Assembly (NCBI RefSeq): GCF_002150685.1 | Contig: NZ_MSSW01000009.1 | Location: 62,001 to 126,000, forward strand | Direction: 5' to 3' | Length of the DNA: 64,000 bases | From: Algoriphagus antarcticus | GTDB taxonomy: Bacteria > Bacteroidota > Bacteroidia > Cytophagales > Cyclobacteriaceae | Shown: positions 51,885-59,950 of the stretch, piece by piece | Layout of the letters: every line of letters starts with the position of its first letter | How positions within the stretch are numbered: position 1 is the stretch's first letter | Program-made: the position numbers and the translations under genes | The notes under the pieces: model-generated | Told to the model about the DNA's origin: nothing | The model's input: only the letters and a program-made list of their open reading frames with translations | Database searches by the model: none

Positions 51885-52622
51885 TTAAAATTGCCATTGT
51901 CCTGCAATCCTAATCATTTGTTTAATTTTCCCCCAAGTTGACATGGGTTCTGTTGTATTGGGAACATTAGAAATAGTCTGTTCAAAAGCCTTTTCTACTT
52001 TAGAAACTTGCGAAGTTGTACTTAAAGATGTACTTTCTAGTCCAAATCTTTTTAATGCATCCTTTGAAACTATCCGACCATTTACAGCCCACTTCCATAC
52101 ATTCCCATCCTTTATTAGTAATTTTGAAATTTTAAGAATTTTGACAGGAGATACATCAGGACCTGTCCCACCAATTGGGGACATTCCTATTATCCTCCCT
52201 TCAGCATTTACATCAAAACCTCCCAGCGTCCTATAACCAAAGAAATCCTCAAATCCAGGCACCCCATCCCTATGCCCCATTACTTTATCTCCAACTTCAG
52301 AATAATTTTCAATCCTTGTTGATTCTACTACAAATTCAGGAAGTGTTGCACAACCTTGACAATCACTTCCCGGAGCCTGCTCCTCCCCATTTACCACACT
52401 TTTTAGTGTCGGATCCTCAGGATCAGGTGTTCCTTGAGTTACCGCACCCATGACCTCGTATGGTTCCATCCCATCCGGATCGATATATCTCAGCGGATTA
52501 TTGAATGCATAATTATAAGGGGAATGCCTGCGCATCTTCTCTGCCATCGGATCTAACACAAACCATCTACCAATGGCTGGATCGTACATCCTCGCGCCAA
52601 AATCGTAGATATTTACTCCCAA
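51885..52622 (-). CDS. RHS C-terminal tip B (toxin domain unknown), orphan
   Basis: About 245 codons open, but the frame starts inside an RHS core end ([20 protein letters not shown], then [11 protein letters not shown] and [17 protein letters not shown]), not at a genuine start codon; the first codon is TTG in HLGVN. After the conserved DPDGM boundary the variable tip (~residues 55-245) has [20 protein letters not shown] and [20 protein letters not shown], ending [13 protein letters not shown], with no nuclease motif I recognise. The core upstream is broken by palindromic insertions, so expression as a full RHS toxin is impossible. Recombination onto an intact RHS is the only obvious route to use. 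Confidence 0.65.
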   Translation of the reverse strand: MGVNIYDFGARMYDPAIGRWFVLDPMAEKMRRHSPYNYAFNNPLRYIDPDGMEPYEVMGAVTQGTPDPEDPTLKSVVNGEEQAPGSDCQGCATLPEFVVESTRIENYSEVGDKVMGHRDGVPGFEDFFGYRTLGGFDVNAEGRIIGMSPIGGTGPDVSPVKILKISKLLIKDGNVWKWAVNGRIVSKDALKRFGLESTSLSTTSQVSKVEKAFEQTISNVPNTTEPMSTWGKIKQMIRIAGQWQF

Positions 52623-52637
52623 GTGGCCGTTTGCCTC

Positions 52638-52701
52638 CCACCCTACAAGCTGGCTCTTCGCTAAAATGATCCAAAGGGATCATTTCTTAACGCTCAGCCC
52701 T
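52638..52701. repeat. palindromic element type 1, copy 1 (inserted in RHS)
   Basis: 64 bp absent from the equivalent site of fragment C, where NGKEANGH is uninterrupted. Contains GGCTCTTCGCTAAAATGATCC facing GGATCATTTCTTAACGCTCAGCC. Flanked by CTCC on both sides (one copy partly inside), consistent with a 3-4 bp target duplication. Confidence 0.75.
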
Positions 52702-52962
52702 CTCCTTGCCGTTGTATAAATACGGATTTATTTTGATACCGCCATACTGGTAACCTAATCCAGAAAGCTCCACTCCCCATGGATCGTAATGGGTTTCCTG
52801 TACGATAAGTGGTCCAGTGCTGAGAATCCTAAACTGGTCAAATCATACATCGTCAGAAGTCTCCTTGACCAAGTAGGTTTCAATGTACCCGTCCTTTGGA
52901 ACTGCAATCTTTTTGATCAGTTCCTCGTTTTTGTTTCTTGCCTTTTTGGATAGGATTTCCTG

Positions 52963-53021
52963 CGCACGGCCTGGCTCTTCGCTAAAACAGTCCACTTGAC
53001 TGTTTCTTTACGCTCAGCCCT
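52963..53021. repeat. palindromic element type 1, copy 2 (inserted in RHS)
   Basis: 59 bp absent from fragment A. Shares TGGCTCTTCGCTAAAA and CGCTCAGCCCT with copy 1; the loop arms are CAGTC..GACTG instead of TGATCC..GGATCA, so arms have co-varied. TCCTG occurs on both sides (52958-52962 and 53021-53025). Confidence 0.75.
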
Positions 53022-53048
53022 CCTGCTCATACAAGGTAGAGTCAGCAT

Positions 53049-53074
53049 TCCCGATATCGCTGTGCTCATCGGGA
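53049..53074. repeat. TCCCGAT-type palindrome in RHS fragment B
   Basis: TCCCGAT (53049-53055) and ATCGGGA (53068-53074) with a 12-nt loop, followed by CAGGC as in the copy at 54346. Not present in fragment A. Confidence 0.65.
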
Positions 53075-53116
53075 CAGGCAATACAGCGCATGCCCCATAT
53101 GTGCCTATGACACCGG

Positions 53117-53134
53117 CCCCGATAAAAATCGGGG
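53117..53134. repeat. small palindrome CCCCGAT/ATCGGGG in RHS fragment B
   Basis: Perfect 7-bp arms around AAAA; absent at the equivalent position of fragment A. Confidence 0.6.
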
Positions 53135-53227
53135 GTTGTAACTCTGTAATCACCAGTGCTACTACATTGGCGATGGTGATTTCGTTGATTCCTGCCGTAC
53201 TTAGGTTCTGACCGTATTCAGTGAGCT

Positions 53228-53254
53228 GCTGGATCATTAAAAGAATGATCCAGC
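53228..53254. repeat. small palindrome GCTGGATCATT/AATGATCCAGC
   Basis: Perfect 11-bp arms with an AAAAG loop. Fragment A has CTGCTGGATTAGCTTCTTG here, so ~15 bp were added; GATC is repeated on both sides. Confidence 0.65.
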
Positions 53255-53279
53255 TACTTGTCCTCATTTTTACAAAAAT

Positions 53280-53558
53280 CTAAATTTTACTCTTTAAAAA
53301 ACTTTCCATTTCAGACAGATATTTATCGATTTCTTCAATTGCTTTATCATCGCCATTTGTCGAATAAAAAATTTCTAATGGAGTCCAATAGTTATACCAT
53401 TGCAAAATGAGGCTTTCATCTTGAAATTCTCCTGCATCTAAGTAACCTTCTAATCCATATATAAAATCAGAAAAGAGTAAGGTGCCACCACTTCTGTAGC
53501 TCTCTATGGATTTAAGCATTTTAATCCAAAGCTTTTTTTGAAGTTTATTAAATTCCAT
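53280..53558 (-). CDS. putative immunity protein for RHS tip C
   Basis: 92 residues, acidic, helical: NKLQKKLWIKMLKSIESYRS, LLFSDFIYGLEGYLDAGEFQ, YNYWTPLEIFYSTNGDDKAI, ending FLKSKI. The pattern 'L..LI..LEG.LDA.E..D......W..LE..Y' recurs in small polymorphic-toxin immunity proteins, although I cannot name the family. Starts 2 bp after the toxin tip stop, the usual toxin-immunity arrangement. The ATG is unambiguous. Confidence 0.65.
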   Translation of the reverse strand: MEFNKLQKKLWIKMLKSIESYRSGGTLLFSDFIYGLEGYLDAGEFQDESLILQWYNYWTPLEIFYSTNGDDKAIEEIDKYLSEMESFLKSKI

Positions 53559-53560
53559 AT

Positions 53561-54322
53561 TTAATTTCCAATTTTTATAACAGAAATTACCCTTGTAGCT
53601 GCAGGGTTTGTGATAACTCTGACATTTTCAAAAGTTCTTACTACTTCTGCGGCAGTATTTCCAGGTGTAACATTACCATACTTAATAGCATTTTCAACCA
53701 CAGATGGTGGAATTCCACGACTAAATGAATTTGCACCTTTCATAATTGTTCCAACAGGTTGCATTCTTTCTAATGCGTGAGTTGTATATTCTATTCCATT
53801 GATAACGGTCCTACCACCACTGGCAGATGGCCAAATACTTATTCCATTCTTCGCAGCATTAAATATGCTCCTAGCATTTTTTAAAACACTCCAAAAGTTT
53901 TTAATATTACTCCATCCTCCAATTCCTCCTGGAAGAAATGGAGGAGTTCCTCCAATCACTCGGGGTTCGTTTATGATATAACTTTCCCCATTATTCTGTC
54001 CTTGCCTGAAGTCGTGCCACCCTGATTGTGACCTCTGGTTATCCGAATAAATTCCTGAAAAATTAGGTAAGCGGGTCGCAGTAACAGTCACTCCTTCTAA
54101 ATCAACTGTAGGACATCCTTCACAAGCACCTCCTGGTGCACTCTCCTCCCCATTCAACACACTCTTCTGCGTTGGATCCTCAGCATCAGGTGGTCCTTGA
54201 GTCACCCCACCCATCACCTCATACGGCTCCATGCCATCAGGATCGATATATCTCAGCGGATTATTGAATGCATAGTTATATGGAGAATGTCGGCGCATCT
54301 TCTCTGCCATCGGATCTAACAC
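53561..54322 (-). CDS. RHS C-terminal tip C with DUF4258/BECR-like RNase candidate domain, orphan
   Basis: Open for 253 codons, starting at an internal GTG (V of [13 protein letters not shown]) of a former RHS core end. After the DPDGM boundary comes a variable linker and then a compact C-terminal domain (~residues 165-253): [64 protein letters not shown] + [12 protein letters not shown] + ending beta-hairpin strongly resembles DUF4258/BECR-fold RNase toxins. The immunity gene follows directly. The core upstream carries a palindromic insertion that shifts the frame, so the module is orphaned. Confidence 0.68.
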   Translation of the reverse strand: MLDPMAEKMRRHSPYNYAFNNPLRYIDPDGMEPYEVMGGVTQGPPDAEDPTQKSVLNGEESAPGGACEGCPTVDLEGVTVTATRLPNFSGIYSDNQRSQSGWHDFRQGQNNGESYIINEPRVIGGTPPFLPGGIGGWSNIKNFWSVLKNARSIFNAAKNGISIWPSASGGRTVINGIEYTTHALERMQPVGTIMKGANSFSRGIPPSVVENAIKYGNVTPGNTAAEVVRTFENVRVITNPAATRVISVIKIGN

Positions 54323-54455
54323 AAACCACCTACCGATCGCCGGATTCCCGATACGCTTCGCTATCGGGACAGGCTGTACAATCTTGCCCCGTAGTCATAT
54401 AGATTTACTCCAAAATGGCCGTTTGCCTCCTTGCCATTAATACAAATATTTATTT
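54323..54455 (-). pseudogene. RHS core fragment C, frame broken by a palindrome
   Basis: Reads [20 protein letters not shown], then LY, then a ~29-bp insertion containing TCCCGATAGCGAAGCGTA..., then [11 protein letters not shown] in another frame. Without the insertion the usual [18 protein letters not shown] of RHS cores is restored. Nothing of the RHS gene remains further upstream; AT-rich non-coding DNA follows. Confidence 0.75.
54346..54369. repeat. TCCCGAT-type palindrome inserted in RHS fragment C
   Basis: TCCCGATA-CGCTTCGC-TATCGGGA, perfect 8-bp arms, followed by CAGGCT. Its insertion breaks the YGARLY/PAIGRW frame. Confidence 0.75.
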
Positions 54456-54614
54456 TTAGTAAAAAATACTAAAAGCATTTATTTTTACTAATTGATCACA
54501 AATTCTCGATATAAATTTATTTAAGAAAATTTCAAATGCACTCTACCTATCAAGATGTAGTATAAAAAAATATGATCAAAAAATATGGGGATTGGAAAAA
54601 AGAAGAAAACCTCA

Positions 54615-54665
54615 TTAAAACAAGCCTAAAACAATCTTTAATAGCATTGAATTAGGCTTGTTCAT
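54615..54665 (-). pseudogene. truncated duplicate of the CarboxypepD_reg-like gene start
   Basis: ATG-started 16-codon frame MNKPNSMLLKIVLGLF then stop, against MNSNKPTSMLLKIFLGLF at the start of the gene ending at 49264. The DNA of 54617-54662 matches 50349-50394 at 43 of 46 positions. It lies between the RHS remnants and topA. Most likely a relic of a duplicated or recombined signal-peptide region. Confidence 0.7.
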
Positions 54666-54687
54666 ATAGTCTTAAATAAAGCTCGAC

Positions 54688-57015
54688 TTACTTTTTCTTG
54701 GCAAACTTTCCGCCCTTTTTCTTAGGTTCCGGCTGATTTTCAATGATTTCAATAGTCTGTTTGTACGTTAAAGTTTCAGCTTCCTTATCCTTAGGGATTT
54801 TATAATTATTCTTACCCATCTTGATGTAAGGCCCCCATCGCCCATTCAATACTTGGATCTCAGGATTCTCTTCAAAGGATTTGATATGCTTCTTGGCATC
54901 GGCCTCCCGCTTTTCCTTGATCAACTGGATCGCTTCTTCTTCATTGATGCTCAGCGGATCCATTTCCTTAGGAAGAGAGAAAAAAGCGCTATCATGACGA
55001 ACATAAGGCCCAAATCTACCAATCGCTGCCACCATCTTTTTATCCTCAAACATCCCGATATCACGAGGCAATTTGAATAGCTCAAGTGCATCTTCCATGG
55101 TGATATTTTCGATGAACTGGCCTTTTTTCAAACTTGCAAACTGCTTCTCCTCATCTTCAGAATCACCGATCTGAACCAATGGCCCAAATTTTCCAAGTCT
55201 GGCGATCATCGGCTTGCCACTCACTGGGTGGTTGCCAAGTTCACGGTTTGAATTGATATCCTGTCTGGAGATCTGGTCTGTATCTTCTACATTTTTGTGA
55301 AAATCACCGTAGAATGAATCCAGCATATCCTGCCAAACTTGTCCTCCTGAAGCGATATCATCAAACTCCTTCTCTACCCTAGCGGTAAAGCTAAAGTCAA
55401 TCACATTTGGAAAATGCTCCACCAAGAAGTCATTGACTACCATTGCAATATTGGTAGGGAAAAGCTTTTGCTTCTCAGCTCCAGTGGTTTCTGTTTTGGT
55501 AGCATCTTTAAATGCTCCCTTGGCAATGATCATTTCCACATAATCTCTCGGAGTGCCATCTCTGGATTCTTTGATCACGTATTCACGTCTTTGAATCGTC
55601 GAAATAGTAGGTGCATAAGTTGATGGACGACCGATTCCCAGTTCCTCTAACTTCTTCACCAACGATGCTTCAGTATATCTCGGGGAAGCTCTGGAGAAAG
55701 TCTCACGGCCTTTCATTTCTTGAAGAGCTAGACTCTGACCGATAGTCAATGGTGGCAGGAGTGCCTTACCCTCATTGCTTTCATCTTCTTCAGGCTCATC
55801 ATCTGTGTCTTCCAAATATACTTTTAGGAAACCATCAAACTTGATGATCTCTCCAGTGGCGACTAAATTTTGAGTCTGGTTGGAAATATCTACCGTAATA
55901 ATAGTCTTCTCCAATTCTGCATCAGCCATCTGCGAAGCAATAGCGCGCTTCCAGATTAGCTCATAAAGGCGCTGCTCATTGCGTTCTCCAATAACTTGCG
56001 GATTGGCAAATTCAGTAGGTCGAATGGCTTCGTGAGCCTCCTGAGCACCTTCAGATTTGGTTGTAAATTTTCTCGATTTATGATATTTATCACCGTATGA
56101 ATCGTGAATAGCATTTTTGGCAGAAGCCATAGCGTCATCCGAAAGATTCACACTATCTGTTCTCATGTAGGTAATCTTACCAGCTTCATACAGTTTCTGC
56201 GCTACAGACATCGTCTGAGCTACGGAGAAGTAAAGCTTTCTACTTGCTTCCTGCTGAAGAGTAGAAGTGGTAAAAGGTGCAGCTGGAGTTTTCTTCCCTG
56301 GCTTTTTCTCTAAGTTGGCTACCGAAAAATCAGCATCAAGACACTTCTTCAAGAATTCCTCAGCTTCAGCTTTGGTGTCAAATTTCTTTGGAAGTTCGGC
56401 TTGGAATGTTTTTCCTTCTACTTCGAAAATCGCTGTGATTCTAAAACTAGACTTAGCATTGTGCTTTTCTATTTCCCGCTCACGATCTACGATCAGGCGA
56501 ACGGCAACAGACTGAACTCTTCCTGCAGAAAGACCAGTTTTGATTTTCTTCCAAAGTATAGGAGAAAGTTCAAACCCTACCAGACGATCTAAAATTCGTC
56601 TTGCTTGCTGGGCATTTACCAGATCTATATCTATGCCTCTAGGGTTCTCAATCGCTTTCGTAATCGCATTTTTGGTGATCTCCCGAAATACAATCCGTTT
56701 GGTATTTTCATCCTTAAGCTTCAATACTTCTTTTAAATGCCAAGAAATTGCCTCTCCCTCGCGGTCATCATCGCTTGCTAGATAGACCATCTCAGCATCC
56801 TTCACCAAAGCCTTGAGATTCTTGATCACATCCTTTTTATCGGCCGTGACCTCGTAGGTAGGATTGAATCTGTTTTTAATATCGATCGCTTTATCGCCTT
56901 TAGGCAGATCCCGTACGTGACCGTAGCTGGATGCTACCTTATAGTCCTTGCCCAAGTATCCCTCAATGGTTTTGGCTTTGGCAGGTGACTCGACGATAAC
57001 AAGGTTTTTAGACAT
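54688..57015 (-). CDS. topA: DNA topoisomerase I (type IA)
   Basis: Relaxes negative supercoils. 775 residues from MSKNLVIVESPAKAKTIEGYL; upstream in-frame codons (ending ..PEILPF) lack family similarity. Toprim domain with E in VESPAKAKTIE and DDDRE in LASDDDREGEAISWHL, catalytic tyrosine Y283 in ITYMRTDS, GRVQSVAVRLIVDRE, and RPSTYAPTIS. The C-terminus consists of topo C-terminal repeats (FGPYVRHDSAFFSLP, LNGRWGPYIKMG, YKIPK) and a lysine tail (KKKGGKFAKKK), without the Cys4 zinc fingers of the E. coli enzyme. Confidence 0.95.
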   Translation of the reverse strand: MSKNLVIVESPAKAKTIEGYLGKDYKVASSYGHVRDLPKGDKAIDIKNRFNPTYEVTADKKDVIKNLKALVKDAEMVYLASDDDREGEAISWHLKEVLKLKDENTKRIVFREITKNAITKAIENPRGIDIDLVNAQQARRILDRLVGFELSPILWKKIKTGLSAGRVQSVAVRLIVDREREIEKHNAKSSFRITAIFEVEGKTFQAELPKKFDTKAEAEEFLKKCLDADFSVANLEKKPGKKTPAAPFTTSTLQQEASRKLYFSVAQTMSVAQKLYEAGKITYMRTDSVNLSDDAMASAKNAIHDSYGDKYHKSRKFTTKSEGAQEAHEAIRPTEFANPQVIGERNEQRLYELIWKRAIASQMADAELEKTIITVDISNQTQNLVATGEIIKFDGFLKVYLEDTDDEPEEDESNEGKALLPPLTIGQSLALQEMKGRETFSRASPRYTEASLVKKLEELGIGRPSTYAPTISTIQRREYVIKESRDGTPRDYVEMIIAKGAFKDATKTETTGAEKQKLFPTNIAMVVNDFLVEHFPNVIDFSFTARVEKEFDDIASGGQVWQDMLDSFYGDFHKNVEDTDQISRQDINSNRELGNHPVSGKPMIARLGKFGPLVQIGDSEDEEKQFASLKKGQFIENITMEDALELFKLPRDIGMFEDKKMVAAIGRFGPYVRHDSAFFSLPKEMDPLSINEEEAIQLIKEKREADAKKHIKSFEENPEIQVLNGRWGPYIKMGKNNYKIPKDKEAETLTYKQTIEIIENQPEPKKKGGKFAKKK

Positions 57016-57169
57016 AAATGGCAATATTTCTGGGTTTTCATTCCCGTTTAGAAAAGCTAAAAATAGACGGCATTGTTTTCTCGTCCAAATAATTAAAATC
57101 AACTAAACCTGATTTGGAGGGATTATTGATCAATGTAAGAAATACTATACAGGGTATAAACCACTTATC

Positions 57170-57637
57170 ATGAAGCAATTGTTTTTACTCAGACACGGAG
57201 AAGCAGGTTTTTCTCAAGGTTCAGATTTTCAAAGACAACTCACCGAAAAAGGTAGAGAAAACTTGGTTCGTATGGGAAAAAGCCTAGATAAAAAGCTAAA
57301 ATCTGTTGATTTGATGTATTGTTCCACAGCGCAACGTACGATGGAAACTGCTGATTTGATAGGAAAGTACATTACAATTAAGGAGAGTATGTTCACAAAA
57401 GTTATCTATCACGGCGATATGGGAGACATGATAGCGCTACTGGAAAAAACTTCCTCCTCGGTGGATTCTTGTCTTTTGGTCGGGCACAATCCTACCATTA
57501 GTCTGCTTTTGGCACATCTTTCGGATGAGAATTACCTAGGATTGCAACCTGGTATGATGGCTGTGATTGACTTGGAAATTTCGGAATGGAAAATGATTGG
57601 CTTTGGAACAGGCATCTTAAAAGAGATTATCCAATAA
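57170..57637 (+). CDS. SixA-like phosphohistidine phosphatase
   Basis: 155-residue histidine-phosphatase family member. RHG motif (RHGEAG, 8-13) carries the phospho-accepting His; LVGHNPTISLLLAHL supplies the second catalytic His; STAQRTMETADLI is conserved in SixA. Dephosphorylates phosphohistidine, in E. coli that of HPt domains or NPr. It is a single gene divergent from topA. Confidence 0.9.
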   Translation: MKQLFLLRHGEAGFSQGSDFQRQLTEKGRENLVRMGKSLDKKLKSVDLMYCSTAQRTMETADLIGKYITIKESMFTKVIYHGDMGDMIALLEKTSSSVDSCLLVGHNPTISLLLAHLSDENYLGLQPGMMAVIDLEISEWKMIGFGTGILKEIIQ

Positions 57638-58173
57638 AGTAAATCACATAGAGAGTATGCAACAGAATTATAAACCACTTTTCTAACTTTTATCAAAAAT
57701 ATCTTTAGACTCATCGAATTATAAACCCAACTTCCTTTATATTGGCATAATAATTCAGATAGAAGCAGAGATTATCAATCACCAAAGTCAATCTTAGCTA
57801 TTTCTGCAGTTATAAATTCTAGCACATACTTTCAAAATCCGGAAACTTACCCCGAAGCCTAGCCCAAAATATTCGAATGAATCCATTGCCATGGGACCAA
57901 AATTTGATTTCAAATCAAATGGCTAAATCATTCAGTACCCTTTAAAGAATACATACCCAAATTGTGATTACCCTATTTAATTGCTAGCATTAAAACTTAG
58001 CGATTTCTGAGAAGTCTAAGATGCCTTATTCATAAAGCATCTAGATTAAATGTAGCGTCAAATGAATGTCAGAAGGAAAACAGCCTTGTCAATTACCAGA
58101 AGCACAATTGATATTAAATGCAAAAAGCCCTGAATTTTTATATTCAGGGCTTTTTAATGCTCTTTTACTTTTC
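57638..58173. other. long intergenic region
   Basis: About 535 bp between convergent genes with no supported gene; only the terminator at its right end is recognisable. Confidence 0.45.
58122..58155. terminator. bidirectional terminator of the DUF1080 gene
   Basis: AAAAAGCCCTGAAT and ATTCAGGGCTTTTT, 14-bp perfect arms and a ~6-nt loop. Confidence 0.85.
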
Positions 58174-58947
58174 TTAGAAATCTGTCGATTTACCATCAAG
58201 ATCAAGCTTTTTGATCCAGATATTTCGATAGAACACATCATGTCCTTCCGCTTGCAACTTTAAACCGCCCGGCGTATCGGTAATCCCTTTTCCACCGTCA
58301 TTGCCGCCATCAAGACCCGAGTATGGTCCACCCCAAACTTGCTGAATCTCCTTGTCCTCATGGATTTTCACTCCATTCAAATAGACTGTAGCCCTAGGCT
58401 TCTCTACTAATTTCCCATTTTCAAAACGTGCTGCTTTAAACTCAATATCATAAGCATTCCACTTTCCAATGCCATAATATTCTTCCGAGGTTGGAACATG
58501 TTCATTGATCAATGCAGCTAAGCCATGATCACCGTAGTCTCCATCCAAAATTTGAATTTCATAGCGATTTTGAAGATACACCCCTGAATTCCCGCCTTCA
58601 TTTTTGACAAAAAACTCTACGTGCGCACGAAAATCCTCGAATTTGTCTTTGGTCACGATATCAGCGGCACCATATAAACCTCCAGCTCCTGCAGGATCAT
58701 TGCTGCTAATTGCTTTGCCGCTATCTACAGGATCAGCCACTTCAGGCCATTTGATAGGATTTTCAGCAGAAAAACGTGGTCCTTCCCAGTATTCCCAATT
58801 TTTCTCCAGTGATTTCTTTGAGCCGTCCAGATAGACCTTGGCTCCTTTTTCGGGCTTAGCCCCTACGCCTGTTTGAGCTTGTACGACTGTAAATGCACAC
58901 GCTAAGGCAAAGGAGAAAGCTAGTCTTTGAAAAACTTTACTGTTCAT
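58174..58947 (-). CDS. DUF1080 (3-keto-disaccharide hydrolase) domain protein
   Basis: 257 residues with a signal peptide (LAFSFALACAFTVVQAQ). A concanavalin-like DUF1080 beta-jelly roll: DGSKKSLEKNWEY, DIVTKDKFEDFRAHVEFFV, NSGVYLQNRYEIQILDGDYG, WNAYDIEFKAARFENGKLVE, GGLKLQAEGHDVFYRNIWIK, the last being the characteristic 'G.I.LQ.HG..V.FRN..I' ending. Members cleave 3-keto-glycosides or remain uncharacterised. Periplasmic or secreted. Single gene. Confidence 0.9.
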   Translation of the reverse strand: MNSKVFQRLAFSFALACAFTVVQAQTGVGAKPEKGAKVYLDGSKKSLEKNWEYWEGPRFSAENPIKWPEVADPVDSGKAISSNDPAGAGGLYGAADIVTKDKFEDFRAHVEFFVKNEGGNSGVYLQNRYEIQILDGDYGDHGLAALINEHVPTSEEYYGIGKWNAYDIEFKAARFENGKLVEKPRATVYLNGVKIHEDKEIQQVWGGPYSGLDGGNDGGKGITDTPGGLKLQAEGHDVFYRNIWIKKLDLDGKSTDF

Positions 58948-59044
58948 AGGTTTTTGAGTTAAATTATTTTTTTGAAATTAAATATAAGACAATATCCAAT
59001 TGTTGAATTTGGTTAATTTTAGGCAAAATCAAACATTTTGTACC

Positions 59045-59944
59045 ATGAAATGGGAAGGAAGAAGACGAAGCTCAAATGTAGAGGATAGACGGGGTCAAAG
59101 TAGTGGTGGATCGCGGGGTGGTGGATTTAGCCCTATGCTAATTGGGCCGTTGATTAGAATTCTTTTTTCTAAAACAGGCTTAATTATCGTGGGTATCGTC
59201 ATTGCCATCTCGGTGATCACGGGTACCAACCCCCTTACCTTCTTAGGGAATTTCATGGGTGGCGGTGGACAGGGATTTACTACTGAGACTAACTATACTC
59301 CTACTGCTGAGGAAGATCGCCTCGCTGCTTTCAGTGAGACCATTTTGGCGGACACGGAAGATGTCTGGAACAATCTTTTGGAGAATTACAGAGAACCAAC
59401 GCTTGTACTATTCAGTGGACAAGTTTCTTCTGCATGTGGACTAGCATCCAGCGCTACAGGACCTTTCTATTGTCCAAGTGATGAAAAACTTTACATAGAC
59501 CTGAGCTTTTTTGAAGAAATGGAAGTGAAACTGCAAGCCCCGGGAGACTTTGCTCAAGCCTATGTAATCGCACATGAAGTGGGACACCATATTCAAAAAA
59601 TCATGGGAATCACTGATGAAATGGCCAAACTTCGTTCACAGGTGAGCGAGAAAGAATACAATCAGTATTCTGTGAGATTGGAACTTCAGGCAGACTTCTT
59701 AGCGGGAATCTGGGCCAATCACAGCCAAAAATCAGTCGGTTGGATGGAAAAGGGAGATTTGGATGAAGCACTAAATGCCGCAAATGCTATCGGCGATGAT
59801 CGTCTCCAGAAGCAATCCAGTGGTCGCGTGATCCCTGACTCCTTCACTCACGGCACATCAGCACAGCGAATGAAATGGTTTAAAAAAGGTTTTGAAACTG
59901 GAGATATCAATCAGGGAGACACATTCAATGCCTCTAATCTGTAA
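59045..59944 (+). CDS. YpfJ-type neutral zinc metallopeptidase, membrane-anchored
   Basis: 299 residues from MKWEGRRRSSNVEDRRG; a further in-frame ATG 15 codons upstream is less likely. N-terminal basic, glycine-rich cytoplasmic part, one membrane helix (LIIVGIVIAISVITG), then the peptidase domain: SACGLASSATGPFYCPSDEK, zinc-binding HEVGH at 177-181 (AHEVGHHIQK), RLELQADFLAGIWANH (third zinc ligand region), HGTSAQRMKWFKKGFE. Role unknown. Converges with the exonuclease gene. Confidence 0.92.
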   Translation: MKWEGRRRSSNVEDRRGQSSGGSRGGGFSPMLIGPLIRILFSKTGLIIVGIVIAISVITGTNPLTFLGNFMGGGGQGFTTETNYTPTAEEDRLAAFSETILADTEDVWNNLLENYREPTLVLFSGQVSSACGLASSATGPFYCPSDEKLYIDLSFFEEMEVKLQAPGDFAQAYVIAHEVGHHIQKIMGITDEMAKLRSQVSEKEYNQYSVRLELQADFLAGIWANHSQKSVGWMEKGDLDEALNAANAIGDDRLQKQSSGRVIPDSFTHGTSAQRMKWFKKGFETGDINQGDTFNASNL

Positions 59945-59950
59945 GCCAAC

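Larger units (their letters stand above)
52623..53275 (-). pseudogene. RHS core fragment B, broken by palindromic insertions
   Basis: Continues fragment B toward its N-terminal side. Readable: LIQQLTEYGQNLSTAGINEI, ARNKNEELIKKIAVPKDGYI, ETYLVKETSDDV then a stop, FDQFRILSTGPLIVQETHYD, PWGVELSGLGYQYGGIKINP, YLYNGKE. Comparison with fragments A and C shows five inserted palindromes that break the frame (see the repeat entries). The upstream end at ~53275 abuts the immunity gene of tip C, so this is a tandem array of RHS ends. Confidence 0.8.

Noticed and set aside
50576..54455. RHS block as an insertion sequence or prophage
   Set aside because: No transposase, integrase or phage gene is visible; content is only RHS ends, immunity genes and palindromes.
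58066..58263. Small plus-strand frame across the terminator near the DUF1080 gene
   Set aside because: It overlaps a terminator hairpin and the antisense of conserved DUF1080 codons.
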